Assembly (NCBI GenBank): GCA_016718135.1
Contig: JADKEF010000004.1
Coordinates: 186,001 to 250,000, forward strand
Source: Acidobacteriota bacterium
Lineage (GTDB): Bacteria; Acidobacteriota; Blastocatellia; Pyrinomonadales; Pyrinomonadaceae
DNA: 64,000 nucleotides
Reading direction: 5' to 3'
The notes beneath the pieces were generated by a model. The model was not told where the DNA came from and did no database searches. It worked only from the letters and a program-made list of their open reading frames with translations. Both the position numbers and the translations under genes were made by a program. Below, piece by piece: positions 50,255 to 59,758 of this stretch (the stretch's first letter is position 1; each line of letters begins with the position of its first letter).

Positions 50255-51778
50255 GTGAAGAAAAACTTAATTTCCCTTTTATTGATACTAGCATTTATGC
50301 CGACGGCGGGCCTCGCACAAAAGGCCAAGCCAGTTGCGGCGAAACCAACCGCGACTACGACCGTCGCAAAGCCGCAGGCCGCTCCCTACGAGATCCCGAT
50401 CACTGTAAAGACGCTGGCCAACGGCATGCAGATCATTGTCTTGCCAGATTCGTCAGTGCCGCTCGTGACTGTAGAGCTCGCAGTTAGGAACGGTTCCTTC
50501 ACGGAGCCACCCGAGTTAAACGGCCTCTCTCATCTTTACGAGCACATGTTCTTTAAGACAAACCGTGCGACACAGCTATTTCGCTGTGAGAAAGTACGAT
50601 TTGGCAACCCGCAGATGTTTCGGCAGTTCGGTTGCGACGCGATCGTTCGTCTAAAGCCAGAGATCGGGGATCCTAGTTATTTTGAACAGATCGACGAGCT
50701 TGGCATCGTCAATAATGCCTCGACGCGCGAAGAGGTCGTCAATTTTTACTTCACGACAACCACGCCAAATCTCACACCGGCGATGCGTTTCATTCGCGAC
50801 GCCGCTCGCTTTCCGGCTTTCGATGAGGAAGACCTAACCACGGAACGCGAGGCCGTTCTTGCAGAACTTGAGCGAAATATGTCTCAGCCGGGCTACTATC
50901 TCAACCAGGCAATGCTCGAGCGCCTCTTCTACAAATACCCGACGCGAAAAAGCCCGGGCGGCACGCGTGAGACCGTGAGTGCGGCGACGACCGAGAAGAT
51001 GCGCCTGATCCAGTCTCGATATTATGTGCCGAACAATTCCGCGCTAATCGTTACCGGCGATGTGAAGCCGGACGAGATCTTCGCTCAGGCCGAAAAGCTC
51101 TTTGGCGATTGGCCCAAGGCGGACGACCCCTTCATTAAGTTTCCATTGGTGGAGCATCCGCCGCTTACCAAAAGCGAGGGCGTGATCGTAAGCCAGCCCG
51201 TGCAAAGCATTTTGATCATGGTTGGATGGCAAGGCCCGTCGATAGGTAAGGACGATGCGGGAACATATGCCGCAGACGTTTTTTCCTTCATCCTGAGACA
51301 GCCGAATTCGCGTTTTCAGCGAGCTCTGGTCGATTCAGGCCTCGCTGCGGGTGCTGATCTTGGTTATTACACTCAACGAAACGTAGGCCCGATCCAGTCG
51401 TCGCTCGCGACCACGCCTGACAAGGCTAAGGCAGCGGTAAAGGCTCTTTACACGGAGATCGCCCAGTTCGATAAGCCTGACTATTTCACCGACGAGGAAC
51501 TCGACAATGCCAAGGCTCTGCTCGAAGCCGATGATCTCTTCGGGCGTGAAAAGCTAAGCGAATATGCTCACACACTGAGCTTTTGGTGGTCGACCACCGG
51601 CATCGACTACTTCCGCGGTTATCACAAGAACCTGCGTGCGACCACGCGTGCCGACATTTCGAAATACGTGAAAACATACATTCAAAACAAGCCACACATC
51701 GGCCTCGCCCTTATTTCGCCGGAACAGCAGGCGATCGCCAAGCTCACACCTGAAGATCTGATCGGAGGTAAACAGTAA
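50255..51778 (+). CDS. Exported M16-family zinc peptidase, catalytic subunit
   Basis: 507 residues from GTG 50255 with GGAG upstream. Signal peptide MKKNLISLLLILAFMPTAGLA, then a Lys/Ala/Thr-rich lead. The inverted zinc motif HLYEH (in GLSHLYEHMFFK) and the downstream Glu in TEREAVLAELERN are intact, so this is the active half. Domain 2 covers the C-terminal half (VSQPVQSILIMVGWQGP...). It overlaps the next M16 gene by one base (TAATG). The pair resembles bacterial insulinase-like heterodimers that degrade peptides in the periplasm. Confidence 0.94.
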   Translation: MKKNLISLLLILAFMPTAGLAQKAKPVAAKPTATTTVAKPQAAPYEIPITVKTLANGMQIIVLPDSSVPLVTVELAVRNGSFTEPPELNGLSHLYEHMFFKTNRATQLFRCEKVRFGNPQMFRQFGCDAIVRLKPEIGDPSYFEQIDELGIVNNASTREEVVNFYFTTTTPNLTPAMRFIRDAARFPAFDEEDLTTEREAVLAELERNMSQPGYYLNQAMLERLFYKYPTRKSPGGTRETVSAATTEKMRLIQSRYYVPNNSALIVTGDVKPDEIFAQAEKLFGDWPKADDPFIKFPLVEHPPLTKSEGVIVSQPVQSILIMVGWQGPSIGKDDAGTYAADVFSFILRQPNSRFQRALVDSGLAAGADLGYYTQRNVGPIQSSLATTPDKAKAAVKALYTEIAQFDKPDYFTDEELDNAKALLEADDLFGREKLSEYAHTLSFWWSTTGIDYFRGYHKNLRATTRADISKYVKTYIQNKPHIGLALISPEQQAIAKLTPEDLIGGKQ

Positions 51779-53109
51779 TGAAACAAACACCTGCGATCAT
51801 CAGACTTTTCTTAGTAGCGGCATTTGCCGTCTCAATTCTTACACCGTCATTCGCTCAAACTGCCGCGACGGCTACAAATTCAGTCATCGAGTTGGACGTT
51901 AACGGGATGAAGGTCCTGATCAAACGCCGTCCCGGGACACCAACTGTTGCTGCCGGACTGTTCTTTCGCGGCGGCTCGCGGAATTTGACCGCTGCTAATG
52001 CAGGGATCGAAAGTTTTGCGCTGGCCGTAGCGGGTGAAGCTACCAAAAGCTATCCGCGTCAAAGCCTTCGAAAAGAGATCGCCCGAATGGGTACGAATAT
52101 CTCGTCCGGTTCGAATAACGATTACAGCGCCCTGTCCCTTGCCTCAACCAAGACAAATTTTGAGACGTCCTGGAAGATATTCACCGACGTAGCTCTTAAC
52201 CCAGCTTTCGCGACCGAGGATGTCGAACGCCTTCGCGATGCCCGGTTAACGGCTCTTCGTGCTGTAAATGATTCGCCCGAGAGCATGCTCGCCGAGCTCA
52301 ATGACAAGATCATTTACGCTGGCCATCCGTATGCAAACTCGCCCGAGGGAACGATCGAGACAGTCTCCAAATTCAAGACCGCCGACCTCGTCGCCTATCA
52401 TAAAGGCCTGTTAGAGACTTCACGAATGCTGCTAGTTGTGGTCGGTGATGTCGAGCCGCAGGCATTGCAGAAGGATATCGAGAAGGCATTTGGGACGCTG
52501 CCCAAGGGCTCGTACAAAGCCGAACCCGTCGTGCCTCTCACCCTTACCAAATCAACACTCGATGTCACGTCGAAGAGTCTGCAGACCGATTACGTAAAAG
52601 GCACGTTCGCCGCCCCCTCACTTCGCGACCCGGACTACTACGCAATGCGAACGGCGATCACCATTTTGCAGCAAAACGTCTTCCAGGAGGTTCGCGTACG
52701 AAGGAATCTGAGCTACGCTCCGGATGCCGATCTAAGTGCGATGGGAGCGAATACAGGCTCGATATCCGTTTCATCGGTCAATCCGAACGAGGCTGTGCGG
52801 GCCATGCTCGGCGAGATCCAAAAGCTCCAACAGGGCTCTGCGGATCAGGATTCGATCGACCAGATGTCGGGCTATTTTCTGACGACCCACTACCTGAAGC
52901 AGGAGACCAATGCCGCTCAGGCCGGTGACCTCGCACAGTACGAACTGATCGGCGGTGGCTGGCGAAATTCGTTCGAGTTTCTCGACCGCATCCGTAAGGT
53001 GAAGGCCGCTGACGTTCAGGCCGTGGCCAATAAATACATGAAGAATCTGCAATTCACCATTGTCGGCGATCCCAAACGCGTGGATCGATCGGTCTTCGTA
53101 TCCAACTAA
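51778..53109 (+). CDS. M16-family non-catalytic partner
   Basis: 443 residues; signal peptide-like IIRLFLVAAFAVSILTPSFA. M16 fold throughout (FFRGGSRNLTAANAGIESFALAVAG, HPYANSPEGTIETVSKF, DYVKGTFAAPSLRDPDYYAMRTAI) but the HxxEH motif is replaced by AGIESFALA, so it cannot bind zinc. It is the regulatory or substrate-clamping subunit of the adjacent active peptidase, as in mitochondrial processing peptidase and bacterial pairs. Coupled translation supports a 1:1 complex. Confidence 0.92.
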   Translation: MKQTPAIIRLFLVAAFAVSILTPSFAQTAATATNSVIELDVNGMKVLIKRRPGTPTVAAGLFFRGGSRNLTAANAGIESFALAVAGEATKSYPRQSLRKEIARMGTNISSGSNNDYSALSLASTKTNFETSWKIFTDVALNPAFATEDVERLRDARLTALRAVNDSPESMLAELNDKIIYAGHPYANSPEGTIETVSKFKTADLVAYHKGLLETSRMLLVVVGDVEPQALQKDIEKAFGTLPKGSYKAEPVVPLTLTKSTLDVTSKSLQTDYVKGTFAAPSLRDPDYYAMRTAITILQQNVFQEVRVRRNLSYAPDADLSAMGANTGSISVSSVNPNEAVRAMLGEIQKLQQGSADQDSIDQMSGYFLTTHYLKQETNAAQAGDLAQYELIGGGWRNSFEFLDRIRKVKAADVQAVANKYMKNLQFTIVGDPKRVDRSVFVSN

Positions 53110-53113
53110 GTTG

Positions 53114-53144
53114 AAGGCTGCCGCCCGCAAGCGACAGCCTTTTT
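53114..53144 (+). terminator. Terminator between the peptidase pair and the convergent FecR gene
   Basis: AAGGCTG pairs with CAGCCTT, with CCGC/GCG inside, followed by four more T. The convergent gene ends at 53152. Confidence 0.75.
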
Positions 53145-53151
53145 CGTACGA

Positions 53152-55077
53152 CTAACTCGGTTTGTCCTTCTTACTTTCTCCGCTGTCCTTTGTGGGCGGC
53201 GGAGTTTTCTTTTCCGGCGGAGCTTCCCGCTTTGTCGGTGGCGGTTCGACCCGCGACGGTTTGGTTGGCGGCGGTGTATATCGCGGCGTTTCCTTGACCT
53301 GTGGCGGCGTGTACCGCGGCGTCTCCTTTACCTGCGGTGGCGGTGTGTAACGCGGGGTTTCCTTCGGGCGTTCGGAGCGAACCGGATCCTTCGGCGTGTC
53401 TTTCACCTCAGCAGGCGGCAGGTCACGGGGCGTGTATCTGACACTGCCACCGTCGGTTTTGACCGGCGGGCGTTCGAAAACTCCCGGTTTCCGCGCGTCG
53501 GACGGCTCGCCCGTCGGCTTGATGACATCTGTCCGCGGCGGACGGCCGCCGAAGACGGTCTTGTCACGCAGTTCCCGATCGAGCGGAGCGTCGCCCTTGC
53601 GGATTCCCGCACCTGTTTTCGCACCGTTTGCGGCATCTGTTATACGCGGCTTGTCAGCAACGATCTCGCGGCTGAGGCGTTTGCTCACATCCTTGTATTC
53701 CGGCAGGATGTCGGTGTCCACTGGCTTTCGCGACAAGATGGACTTTGCCACGTCCTGAGGTGGCCGCTGCGGCTTGGCACCTGTGCCAAACTTGTCCGTC
53801 GGCGTCACGACCACGCCGCCGATCGGCACGCCGTCGATCTCTCCTGGAACTTCCTTGCGGCCGCCCAGATCACGCGGATCGCGAATCACCGGTCCGCCGC
53901 CGACTCCATTTGGCGGATTTCGAATGCCGCCATTGCGTGGGCCGCCGTGCGTGTTGTAATTGCGCCATCGATGACGATACCCGAGCGGATACCAGCAGGT
54001 GTTTCCACCAAAGATATTGATCGAGACCAACGCCGGGAACCACCAGCTGCGTCGCGGCCGATAGTACGAATACGGTGACCAATGCCAGCGTCCGGCGTAA
54101 TAGAACCAACGCCCGTGGTGATACGTCGCCCAGCCCCACGGCTCGTCGTTGACCCAGATCCAGCCGTACGGCGGCATCCAACGCCACTGGCCGTAGCGGT
54201 ATGGCGACCAATCGGCGTAACGGCTGATCGATGTGTTGTAAGGCCGCCAAACCTGGCCGTAACCGCTGATATTCAGCCACTCGCCGTCATTATTCAGGTC
54301 ATCGGCACCGTAAATATCATTGTCGTAATACTTATCGTAATGGGCGACGCTAAGGCTCTGAGCAACGGCACGATCGCGTTCGGCTGTCCAGCGTTCAAAA
54401 TCGTCATCGAGCTGTGAAACATCACTCAATGCCCACTCGCCTGTATTCGGACCGCCAATAAATATTCGTGCACTGCGGCCATTCTTGAGCGTGAAACCGG
54501 CATTGTCCGAGTAAACACGAGCCTCGCCGCCCTCGCGAGCCGCGACGCTGATCTCGCTATCGCCATCGCGTCCGGCGTCTATCCGGTAAGCACCAGGCAG
54601 CTGCAACGCGACCGTGGTCTTTGGCGCGTCGATCTCAAACGACGACTGATCTTTATAGAAAACGGTCAGCCGCACGCTCATCGTGCCGAGGCTTAGGCTC
54701 AGGGCGATGTTCTCGTCTTTGAGCGAAACGATCTTGAGATACGCATTCTCGTCGAGCCGTGCGTGACTGTTTTTATCAAACTGTATCTCGAGCCGCGTAC
54801 CGCGGTCGGTAGCGATCTCGTCGCCCTCGACGAGCGGCAGATTCAGGACGGCCTTTTCCCACTCTTCGACGCCGTTTCGCCTGATCCGGGCCTCGCCCGA
54901 GAGAAAGCTGATACGTGCGACACGCGCCTTCACCTCAGGCTCGTCGTCGTCATCGCTAAACGTATAATTCTCCGCGTCCGGCAGATTGATCGTCTGCGGC
55001 GACGAGACCGCGAACATCGACGTGCTTCCCAACAACGTCAACATCGCAGCCAACAAGGTCTTTGCCACTGTTTGCAT
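53152..55077 (-). CDS. FecR-domain envelope protein with W/Y-rich repeats and Pro-rich tail
   Basis: 641 residues from ATG 55077, which has GGAGG 9-13 bases upstream; the open frame to 55212 adds an unlikely lead. Signal peptide MQTVAKTLLAAMLTLLGSTSMFA. A FecR-type domain covers about 40-210 (ARISFLSGEARIRRNGVEEWEKAVLNLPLVEGDEIATDRGTRLEIQF, then YRIDAGRDGDSEISVAAREGGEARVY). Then comes a Trp/Tyr-rich DUF6600-like block (YGQWRWMPPYGWIWVNDEPWGWATYHHGRWFYYAGRWHW). The last 250 residues are basic and Pro-rich with RYTPPPQVKETP repeats. Probably a periplasmic or cell-wall scaffold; function unknown. Confidence 0.85.
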   Translation of the reverse strand: MQTVAKTLLAAMLTLLGSTSMFAVSSPQTINLPDAENYTFSDDDDEPEVKARVARISFLSGEARIRRNGVEEWEKAVLNLPLVEGDEIATDRGTRLEIQFDKNSHARLDENAYLKIVSLKDENIALSLSLGTMSVRLTVFYKDQSSFEIDAPKTTVALQLPGAYRIDAGRDGDSEISVAAREGGEARVYSDNAGFTLKNGRSARIFIGGPNTGEWALSDVSQLDDDFERWTAERDRAVAQSLSVAHYDKYYDNDIYGADDLNNDGEWLNISGYGQVWRPYNTSISRYADWSPYRYGQWRWMPPYGWIWVNDEPWGWATYHHGRWFYYAGRWHWSPYSYYRPRRSWWFPALVSINIFGGNTCWYPLGYRHRWRNYNTHGGPRNGGIRNPPNGVGGGPVIRDPRDLGGRKEVPGEIDGVPIGGVVVTPTDKFGTGAKPQRPPQDVAKSILSRKPVDTDILPEYKDVSKRLSREIVADKPRITDAANGAKTGAGIRKGDAPLDRELRDKTVFGGRPPRTDVIKPTGEPSDARKPGVFERPPVKTDGGSVRYTPRDLPPAEVKDTPKDPVRSERPKETPRYTPPPQVKETPRYTPPQVKETPRYTPPPTKPSRVEPPPTKREAPPEKKTPPPTKDSGESKKDKPS

Positions 55078-55347
55078 TACATTTTCCTCCAGATAGGATC
55101 GCATTTTGTCTCTCGTTGAAGAGGAGAATTCAACCTTTGCCCTACTTATTGCAATCGGCGTACCTTTACAGCAACAGGTCAAAATCACTGCAAAACTATA
55201 CGGCCTGGGCACTTACGGGATGTTCTGACTAACCAAATCGTGCGCGGTCAGCCTGCCCACAATGCCATTTCGTGCGCTCTCTGCTCTGCGGATTTGCGGG
55301 AAAACTCTTTCGGGAATAAATCAGCCCCAAAACGTAATCTATCTCGT

Positions 55348-55959
55348 ATGAAAGCAATTCTCTTCGCCCTCATCGTCTCTGTAATGTTCGTGTCCGTCTC
55401 GGCTCAGGTCACCGTCGACGACGCTGCAAAGTCTGCGCTAAACGTCGGCGGCAAGATGCCATCGTTTACGCTGAATGATTCGCTCGGCAAGGCCGTGACC
55501 AGCAAAGATCTGCTCAAGCAGGGCAATCTCGTGGTCGTGTTCTACCGCGGTGCTTGGTGTCCATTTTGTAATAAATATCTGAACACGCTGCAAAAGAATA
55601 TGTCGCAGATCAAGGCCGCAGGCGGCCACCTGGTCGCGATATCGGTTGAGAATGCCGACCGTTCGCAGGCTGTCGCGAAGAAGAACGACCTGACCTACAC
55701 CGTGCTCAGCGATCCAAACCTGACGGTCGCGCGTATGTTCAAGATCGTCTATCAAATGCCCGACGACCTCAACGCCAAGTACAGATCCGGCGGCCTCGAT
55801 GTCGCCAAATACAACTCAATGGAAGAAGCCGAACTGCCCATCTCGGCCACCTACATCGTCAACCGAAAAGGCGAGATCACCTACGCCCACATCGAACCCG
55901 ACTACAAAAAACGCCCAACCCCGGACGAGATCATCGCCGCGTTGGTGAAGGTGAAGTAA
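55348..55959 (+). CDS. Exported peroxiredoxin-like (AhpC/TSA) protein
   Basis: 203 residues; ATG 55348, with the longer frame from 55240 rejected as it lacks a signal peptide at its start. Signal peptide MKAILFALIVSVMFVSVSA. The AhpC/TSA core has the active site VVVFYRGAWCPFCNKYLN: peroxidatic-type Cys with a second Cys two residues later (CPFC), as in the thioredoxin-like peroxiredoxin (AhpC/TSA) subgroup. Cis-Pro loop PISATYIVNRKGEI. It should reduce peroxides or act as a thiol oxidoreductase in the periplasm. Divergent from the FecR gene over a 270-base gap in which I see no further gene. Confidence 0.92.
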   Translation: MKAILFALIVSVMFVSVSAQVTVDDAAKSALNVGGKMPSFTLNDSLGKAVTSKDLLKQGNLVVVFYRGAWCPFCNKYLNTLQKNMSQIKAAGGHLVAISVENADRSQAVAKKNDLTYTVLSDPNLTVARMFKIVYQMPDDLNAKYRSGGLDVAKYNSMEEAELPISATYIVNRKGEITYAHIEPDYKKRPTPDEIIAALVKVK

Positions 55960-55971
55960 AAAAGAATTTTT

Positions 55972-56119
55972 AACGCAGAGATCGCGGAGAACGCAGAGTT
56001 TTCTTGCCCGCGAATATCGCGAGTAAGACGAATAAGACCGAGATCTTTTATTCGTCTTATTCGTGTTATTCGCGGGCAAAATTCTTCCAGCCTCTGCGTT
56101 CCCTGCGGTCTCTGCGTTT
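55972..56119 (+). repeat. Composite intergenic hairpin (ACGCAGAG / GAATAAGAC words)
   Basis: Nested inverted repeat. Outer arms use AACGCAGAG-type words against CTCTGCGTT; inner arms pair GCCCGCGAAT..GACGAATAAGAC with GTCTTATTCGTGTTATTCGCGGGC. No U-tract. Located between two plus-strand genes, 13 bases after a stop. Confidence 0.8.
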
Positions 56120-56154
56120 AAATTCTGCTAATATTTCGGTAGAGGTCTATCGAA

Positions 56155-56664
56155 ATGAAACGCACTGTATTATTCGCATTTATTCTCTTCGCATTATCAA
56201 TTTCCGCCTTTGGCCAGAAAGCGGCTGTTGGCAAGCCTGCCGATGCTTCCACGGGCGTTCGCGATGCGTTTGACCGGCTGGTCGACGGCATTAGACAGGT
56301 TGACGCTGACAAGGTGTTGGCGGCGTATGATAAGAGCGAGCGGCTGCTCATCTTTAACAACAACGGCACCGCGACGCTCGGTTATGACAACGTCAAGGCA
56401 AACGTCGATGCCACCTACGCACGCATCAAGAATGTCACGCTCGAGATCACCGGCCTTCGCGTTGAGATGCTTGGCAAGACAAACGCCTACGTTAGCTGCA
56501 AATGGATCCAGGGCCAGGAATTCGACGGCAAACTCGAAACCTCGTCCGGCCGCATGACGCTCATCTACAAACTGGTCGGCAAAGACTGGAAGATCACCCA
56601 CCGCCACACCTCCCCCGACCGCCCCGACGCCACACGTCCCGTCTTCCCTTCTGAAAGGCAATAA
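56155..56664 (+). CDS. Secreted SnoaL/DUF4440-like protein
   Basis: 169 residues, signal peptide MKRTVLFAFILFALSISAFG. NTF2-like pattern: VRDAFDRLVDGIRQVDADKVLAAYDKSERLLIFNNNGTATLGYDNVKANVD, then VEMLGKTNAYVSCKWIQGQEFDG and GRMTLIYKLVGKDWKITHRHTSPD. The C-terminal HRHTS strand is typical of DUF4440/SnoaL_3 proteins. Catalytic role uncertain. A hairpin repeat flanks it on each side. Confidence 0.85.
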   Translation: MKRTVLFAFILFALSISAFGQKAAVGKPADASTGVRDAFDRLVDGIRQVDADKVLAAYDKSERLLIFNNNGTATLGYDNVKANVDATYARIKNVTLEITGLRVEMLGKTNAYVSCKWIQGQEFDGKLETSSGRMTLIYKLVGKDWKITHRHTSPDRPDATRPVFPSERQ

Positions 56665-56670
56665 GAGTTT

Positions 56671-56744
56671 TTAGCCACGAATGACACGAATAACACGAAT
56701 TTTCTGGTTTTTGATTCGTGACATTCGTGTAATTCGTGGCTAAA
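56671..56744 (+). repeat. Composite intergenic hairpin (ACACGAAT words)
   Basis: TTAGCCACGAATGACACGAA on the left pairs with TTCGTGTAATTCGTGGCTAA on the right; the arms are tandem copies of GAATNACAC. It starts 6 bases after a stop and ends 29 bases before the next ATG. Confidence 0.85.
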
Positions 56745-56773
56745 TTTCCGAATCTCTGCGGTAAGATAGCGCT

Positions 56774-59653
56774 ATGCGGACGATCATCCTACTCTTACTT
56801 TCCGTCATCGGTGTCGCGGCCCAAACGCCGCCGATCGAGCCCGGCGTCTCGCACGAACTCGCTAAATGGCGGGCCGCGAGATATAGCGATGTTCGCTACA
56901 AGCTGAATCTTACACTCGAAAAGATGTCGCCCGTGCTCAAGGGCACGATGGAGATACGGGTAAAGGTTAATACAGCGCCTGGGGAACAAGGTTTTGTGCC
57001 GTGGGGTGTGCCGATCGTCCTTGACTGGCGAAAAATAAGGGGCAGTGAGAGCCTTTCGACGCTTTCGAACGCCTCTGTAAACGGCGAAAATGTAACTCCT
57101 CTACAGGGAGCGGGCCGCGTCTTGGATCGAGCAGAGCCGGTTTATGAGAACCGCTCGGAGCACCTGATCTTCATGGATGCAGTAAGGCCCGGCGAGAACG
57201 TCATCAAGCTCGATTTCACTTCGCCGATACTGACCAGCGGATCGGCGATCACGCGGTATGTTGATAAAGAGGACGGGGCGGAATACATCTATTCGCTCTT
57301 CGTCCCCAGCGACGCCAGCACGGCGTTTCCCGTGTTTGACCAGCCGGATTTGAAGGCGAGGTTTAGTTTAAGGATACAAACACCTGAGGGTTGGAAGGTT
57401 ATTTCTAATGAAGGCGGATGGACTCTCAACTTCAACGAAGCTCAAGGTAGTCACTTTTGGCCTGGCGAAACCAAACCGATCAGCACCTACGTCTTTGCAT
57501 TCGCGGCGGGGCCGTTCGAGCGGATGTCAGAACCGGGAGCGATAGCGACTGGGTTCCGTCCGTCGGGAAGCACAGGCGATTTGACTCCCGAGATCTCTAA
57601 AACTAATCCCCCTAGTGTCGCCAAGAACCCAGTCGCTATCGCTCCCGGTTCTGACCTGTCGACCGCGATCTTTGTCCGCAAATCCCAAGCCGCCAAGTTC
57701 AAACCCCACGCTACCGAGGTCTTTCGTCTCAACCGCGAGGGCATCAAGTTTCTCGAACAATATTTCGACTACAAATTCCCGTTCCCGAAGTACGATCTCG
57801 TGTTGATCCCCGAATTCCCGTTTGGGGGGATGGAGCATGCGGGGGCGACTTTTCTTCGGGAGGCGTCGATCATCTTTCCGACCGAGCCGACCAAGAGCGA
57901 CCATATCTCGCGTGCCAACCTGATCTTTCACGAGGCGGCGCATCAGTGGTTTGGGGATACGGTGACGATGAAATGGTTTGACGACCTGTGGCTAAAGGAA
58001 GGCTTTGCCGAGTTCATGGCGTACAAGACGCTCGAGCGGGTGATGCCCGATGCCAACGCCTGGAAGGTCTTCTACGAACGCAACAAACAGGCCGCCTACC
58101 TCACCGACTCCACAAGAGGCACCACGCCCATCTACCAGGAGATCGCGAATCTGAACTCAGCCAAATCCGCCTACGGCAATATCGTCTACCGCAAAGCACC
58201 TTCGTTCCTAAAACAGGCCGAGTTCTACCTCGGTGCAGATAAATTCCAAACCGCTGTGCGGGCGTTTTTGAAGAAGTATGAATATCGGAATGCTGAGTGG
58301 ACGGACTTGGTGAAAGAGTTTGAGCAATCGAGCGGGCAAGACTTACAGAGTTGGGCGAATGTATGGGTAAAGCAACGAGGTCTCGATGTTTATAGGACTA
58401 CGTACGATCGCGAGTCTAAGACAAAATCTCCACTTATACTCAGTATTGTCAATCGTTTTGCCCGCGAGGGTGCAATCCCTCAAAAACTGAATCTCCTTTG
58501 GGCGTACCGAGACGGCAATGTTGAACCAAAACCGGTAAAAGTTAGCCCAGGGACAAGTGCTTTCAAATTTGGACTCGATTTTCCGTATACCGAACAACAG
58601 TTCGCCTTTTTCTTTCCAAACTACCAGGATCACGGCTACGGCATCTTCCTGCTCGACGACAAGAGCCGCGATTACGTTCTGAAAAATATCCAAAACGAAA
58701 AGGACGCGTTTCTGCGTTCGATGATGTGGGGGGCACTGTGGGACAGCGTCCGCGAGGGCGAGCTTGATCCGGCGGTTTATGTTGAGTTGGCGATCAAGCA
58801 GCTCGGCGGCCCGTTGCCTCAGGCCACACGAAGTAAGGGCATCGCCGCCCCAACCGAGACCGACGAAACCATAGTCGCATCGCTCTTAGGCAGAGTCTCG
58901 ACCGCGTTGAACTATTACATCCCAGCGCCCGATACCGCCCTTGCTAACGCGCGGGCTTCTGCAACGAATGACCAGCGTTCACGCTTCGAAGCCGTCCTCC
59001 TCGACCGCCTCCAAAACGCCCCTACCGCCGGACAGCGGATCACGTTCTACCGCTCATTCGTCGCAAACGCCTCGACCGCAAAGGGCCGCGAGGTGCTCAA
59101 GCAGATGCTCGAACAGGCCAAGCAGCCGACGGGCGGCAGCCTTAGTTTGCGGACCAAAGACCGCTTCGACATAGTCCAACGCCTCATCATCCTCGGCGAC
59201 CCGGACGAGCTCAAATTACTCGCCGACCTCGAAAAAACCGAGACCACCGACGACGCCAAACGCTACGCCTACGCCGCTCGTGCCGGCATCGCCACCGCCG
59301 AGAACAAGGCAAAATATTGGAATGATTTCACAAACAACAAAGACATCTCAGAAAGCTGGATCGAAGCCGCCTTCGGCCCATGGAACTCGATCCGCCACAG
59401 CTCACTGACCCTGCCGTATCTGCAAAAAGCCCTACAGGAGCTGCCCAACCACAAACGCAATCGCAAGATATTCTTCGTAAACGGCTGGCTCGGAGCGTTT
59501 ATCAGCGGCCAGCGAAGCGAAGAGGCGTTGAACATCGTCAACAAATTCCTCGCGGACAATCCAAATCTGGATCGTGACTTACGGCTCAAGATCCTGGAGA
59601 ACGTAGACCTGATCGAGCGCGCCGTTAAGATCCGCGGTAAATATGGGAGATAA
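56774..59653 (+). CDS. Exported M1-family zinc aminopeptidase with an in-frame palindromic insert
   Basis: 959 residues; signal peptide MRTIILLLLSVIGVAA. The active site is complete: HEAAHQWFGDTVTMKWFDDLWLKEGF (His386, HExxH-18-E). The substrate-binding motif is GGMEHAGATF instead of the usual GAMEN. The N-terminal beta saddle (CHALLENGE part 57-400), thermolysin-like domain and helical C-terminal domain are all present. Between GPFERMSE and TAIFVRKSQAAKF are about 43 residues (PGAIATGFRPSGSTG...VAIAPGSDL) of odd composition, encoded by a 31-bp perfect inverted repeat at 57526-57655. It should remove N-terminal residues from peptides in the periplasm. The insert lies in a beta-rich loop and may be tolerated. 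Confidence 0.93.
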   Translation: MRTIILLLLSVIGVAAQTPPIEPGVSHELAKWRAARYSDVRYKLNLTLEKMSPVLKGTMEIRVKVNTAPGEQGFVPWGVPIVLDWRKIRGSESLSTLSNASVNGENVTPLQGAGRVLDRAEPVYENRSEHLIFMDAVRPGENVIKLDFTSPILTSGSAITRYVDKEDGAEYIYSLFVPSDASTAFPVFDQPDLKARFSLRIQTPEGWKVISNEGGWTLNFNEAQGSHFWPGETKPISTYVFAFAAGPFERMSEPGAIATGFRPSGSTGDLTPEISKTNPPSVAKNPVAIAPGSDLSTAIFVRKSQAAKFKPHATEVFRLNREGIKFLEQYFDYKFPFPKYDLVLIPEFPFGGMEHAGATFLREASIIFPTEPTKSDHISRANLIFHEAAHQWFGDTVTMKWFDDLWLKEGFAEFMAYKTLERVMPDANAWKVFYERNKQAAYLTDSTRGTTPIYQEIANLNSAKSAYGNIVYRKAPSFLKQAEFYLGADKFQTAVRAFLKKYEYRNAEWTDLVKEFEQSSGQDLQSWANVWVKQRGLDVYRTTYDRESKTKSPLILSIVNRFAREGAIPQKLNLLWAYRDGNVEPKPVKVSPGTSAFKFGLDFPYTEQQFAFFFPNYQDHGYGIFLLDDKSRDYVLKNIQNEKDAFLRSMMWGALWDSVREGELDPAVYVELAIKQLGGPLPQATRSKGIAAPTETDETIVASLLGRVSTALNYYIPAPDTALANARASATNDQRSRFEAVLLDRLQNAPTAGQRITFYRSFVANASTAKGREVLKQMLEQAKQPTGGSLSLRTKDRFDIVQRLIILGDPDELKLLADLEKTETTDDAKRYAYAARAGIATAENKAKYWNDFTNNKDISESWIEAAFGPWNSIRHSSLTLPYLQKALQELPNHKRNRKIFFVNGWLGAFISGQRSEEALNIVNKFLADNPNLDRDLRLKILENVDLIERAVKIRGKYGR
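57526..57655 (+). repeat. Palindromic element inserted in frame in the M1 aminopeptidase gene
   Basis: The left arm (57526-57556, starting GTCAGAACCGGGAGCGATAG and ending ACTGGGTTC) and the right arm (57625-57655) are perfect reverse complements over 31 bases, with a 68-base spacer. The element keeps the reading frame open and adds residues absent from the family's usual sequence. Unlike the REP units near the transposase, it lies inside a gene. Confidence 0.9.
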
Positions 59654-59655
59654 TT

Positions 59656-59743
59656 GTCCACAGATAAACACAGATGGACATAGATAAGAGATAGAACAGA
59701 ACTTTCATTTCTTATCAGTGTTCATCCGTGTTCATCTGTGGAC
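59656..59743 (+). repeat. Composite intergenic hairpin (ACACAGAT words)
   Basis: GTCCACAGATAAACACAGAT on the left mirrors ATCCGTGTTCATCTGTGGAC on the right. It begins 3 bases after the aminopeptidase stop. No U-tract. Confidence 0.85.
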
Positions 59744-59758
59744 TAAAATTCTAGAAAT

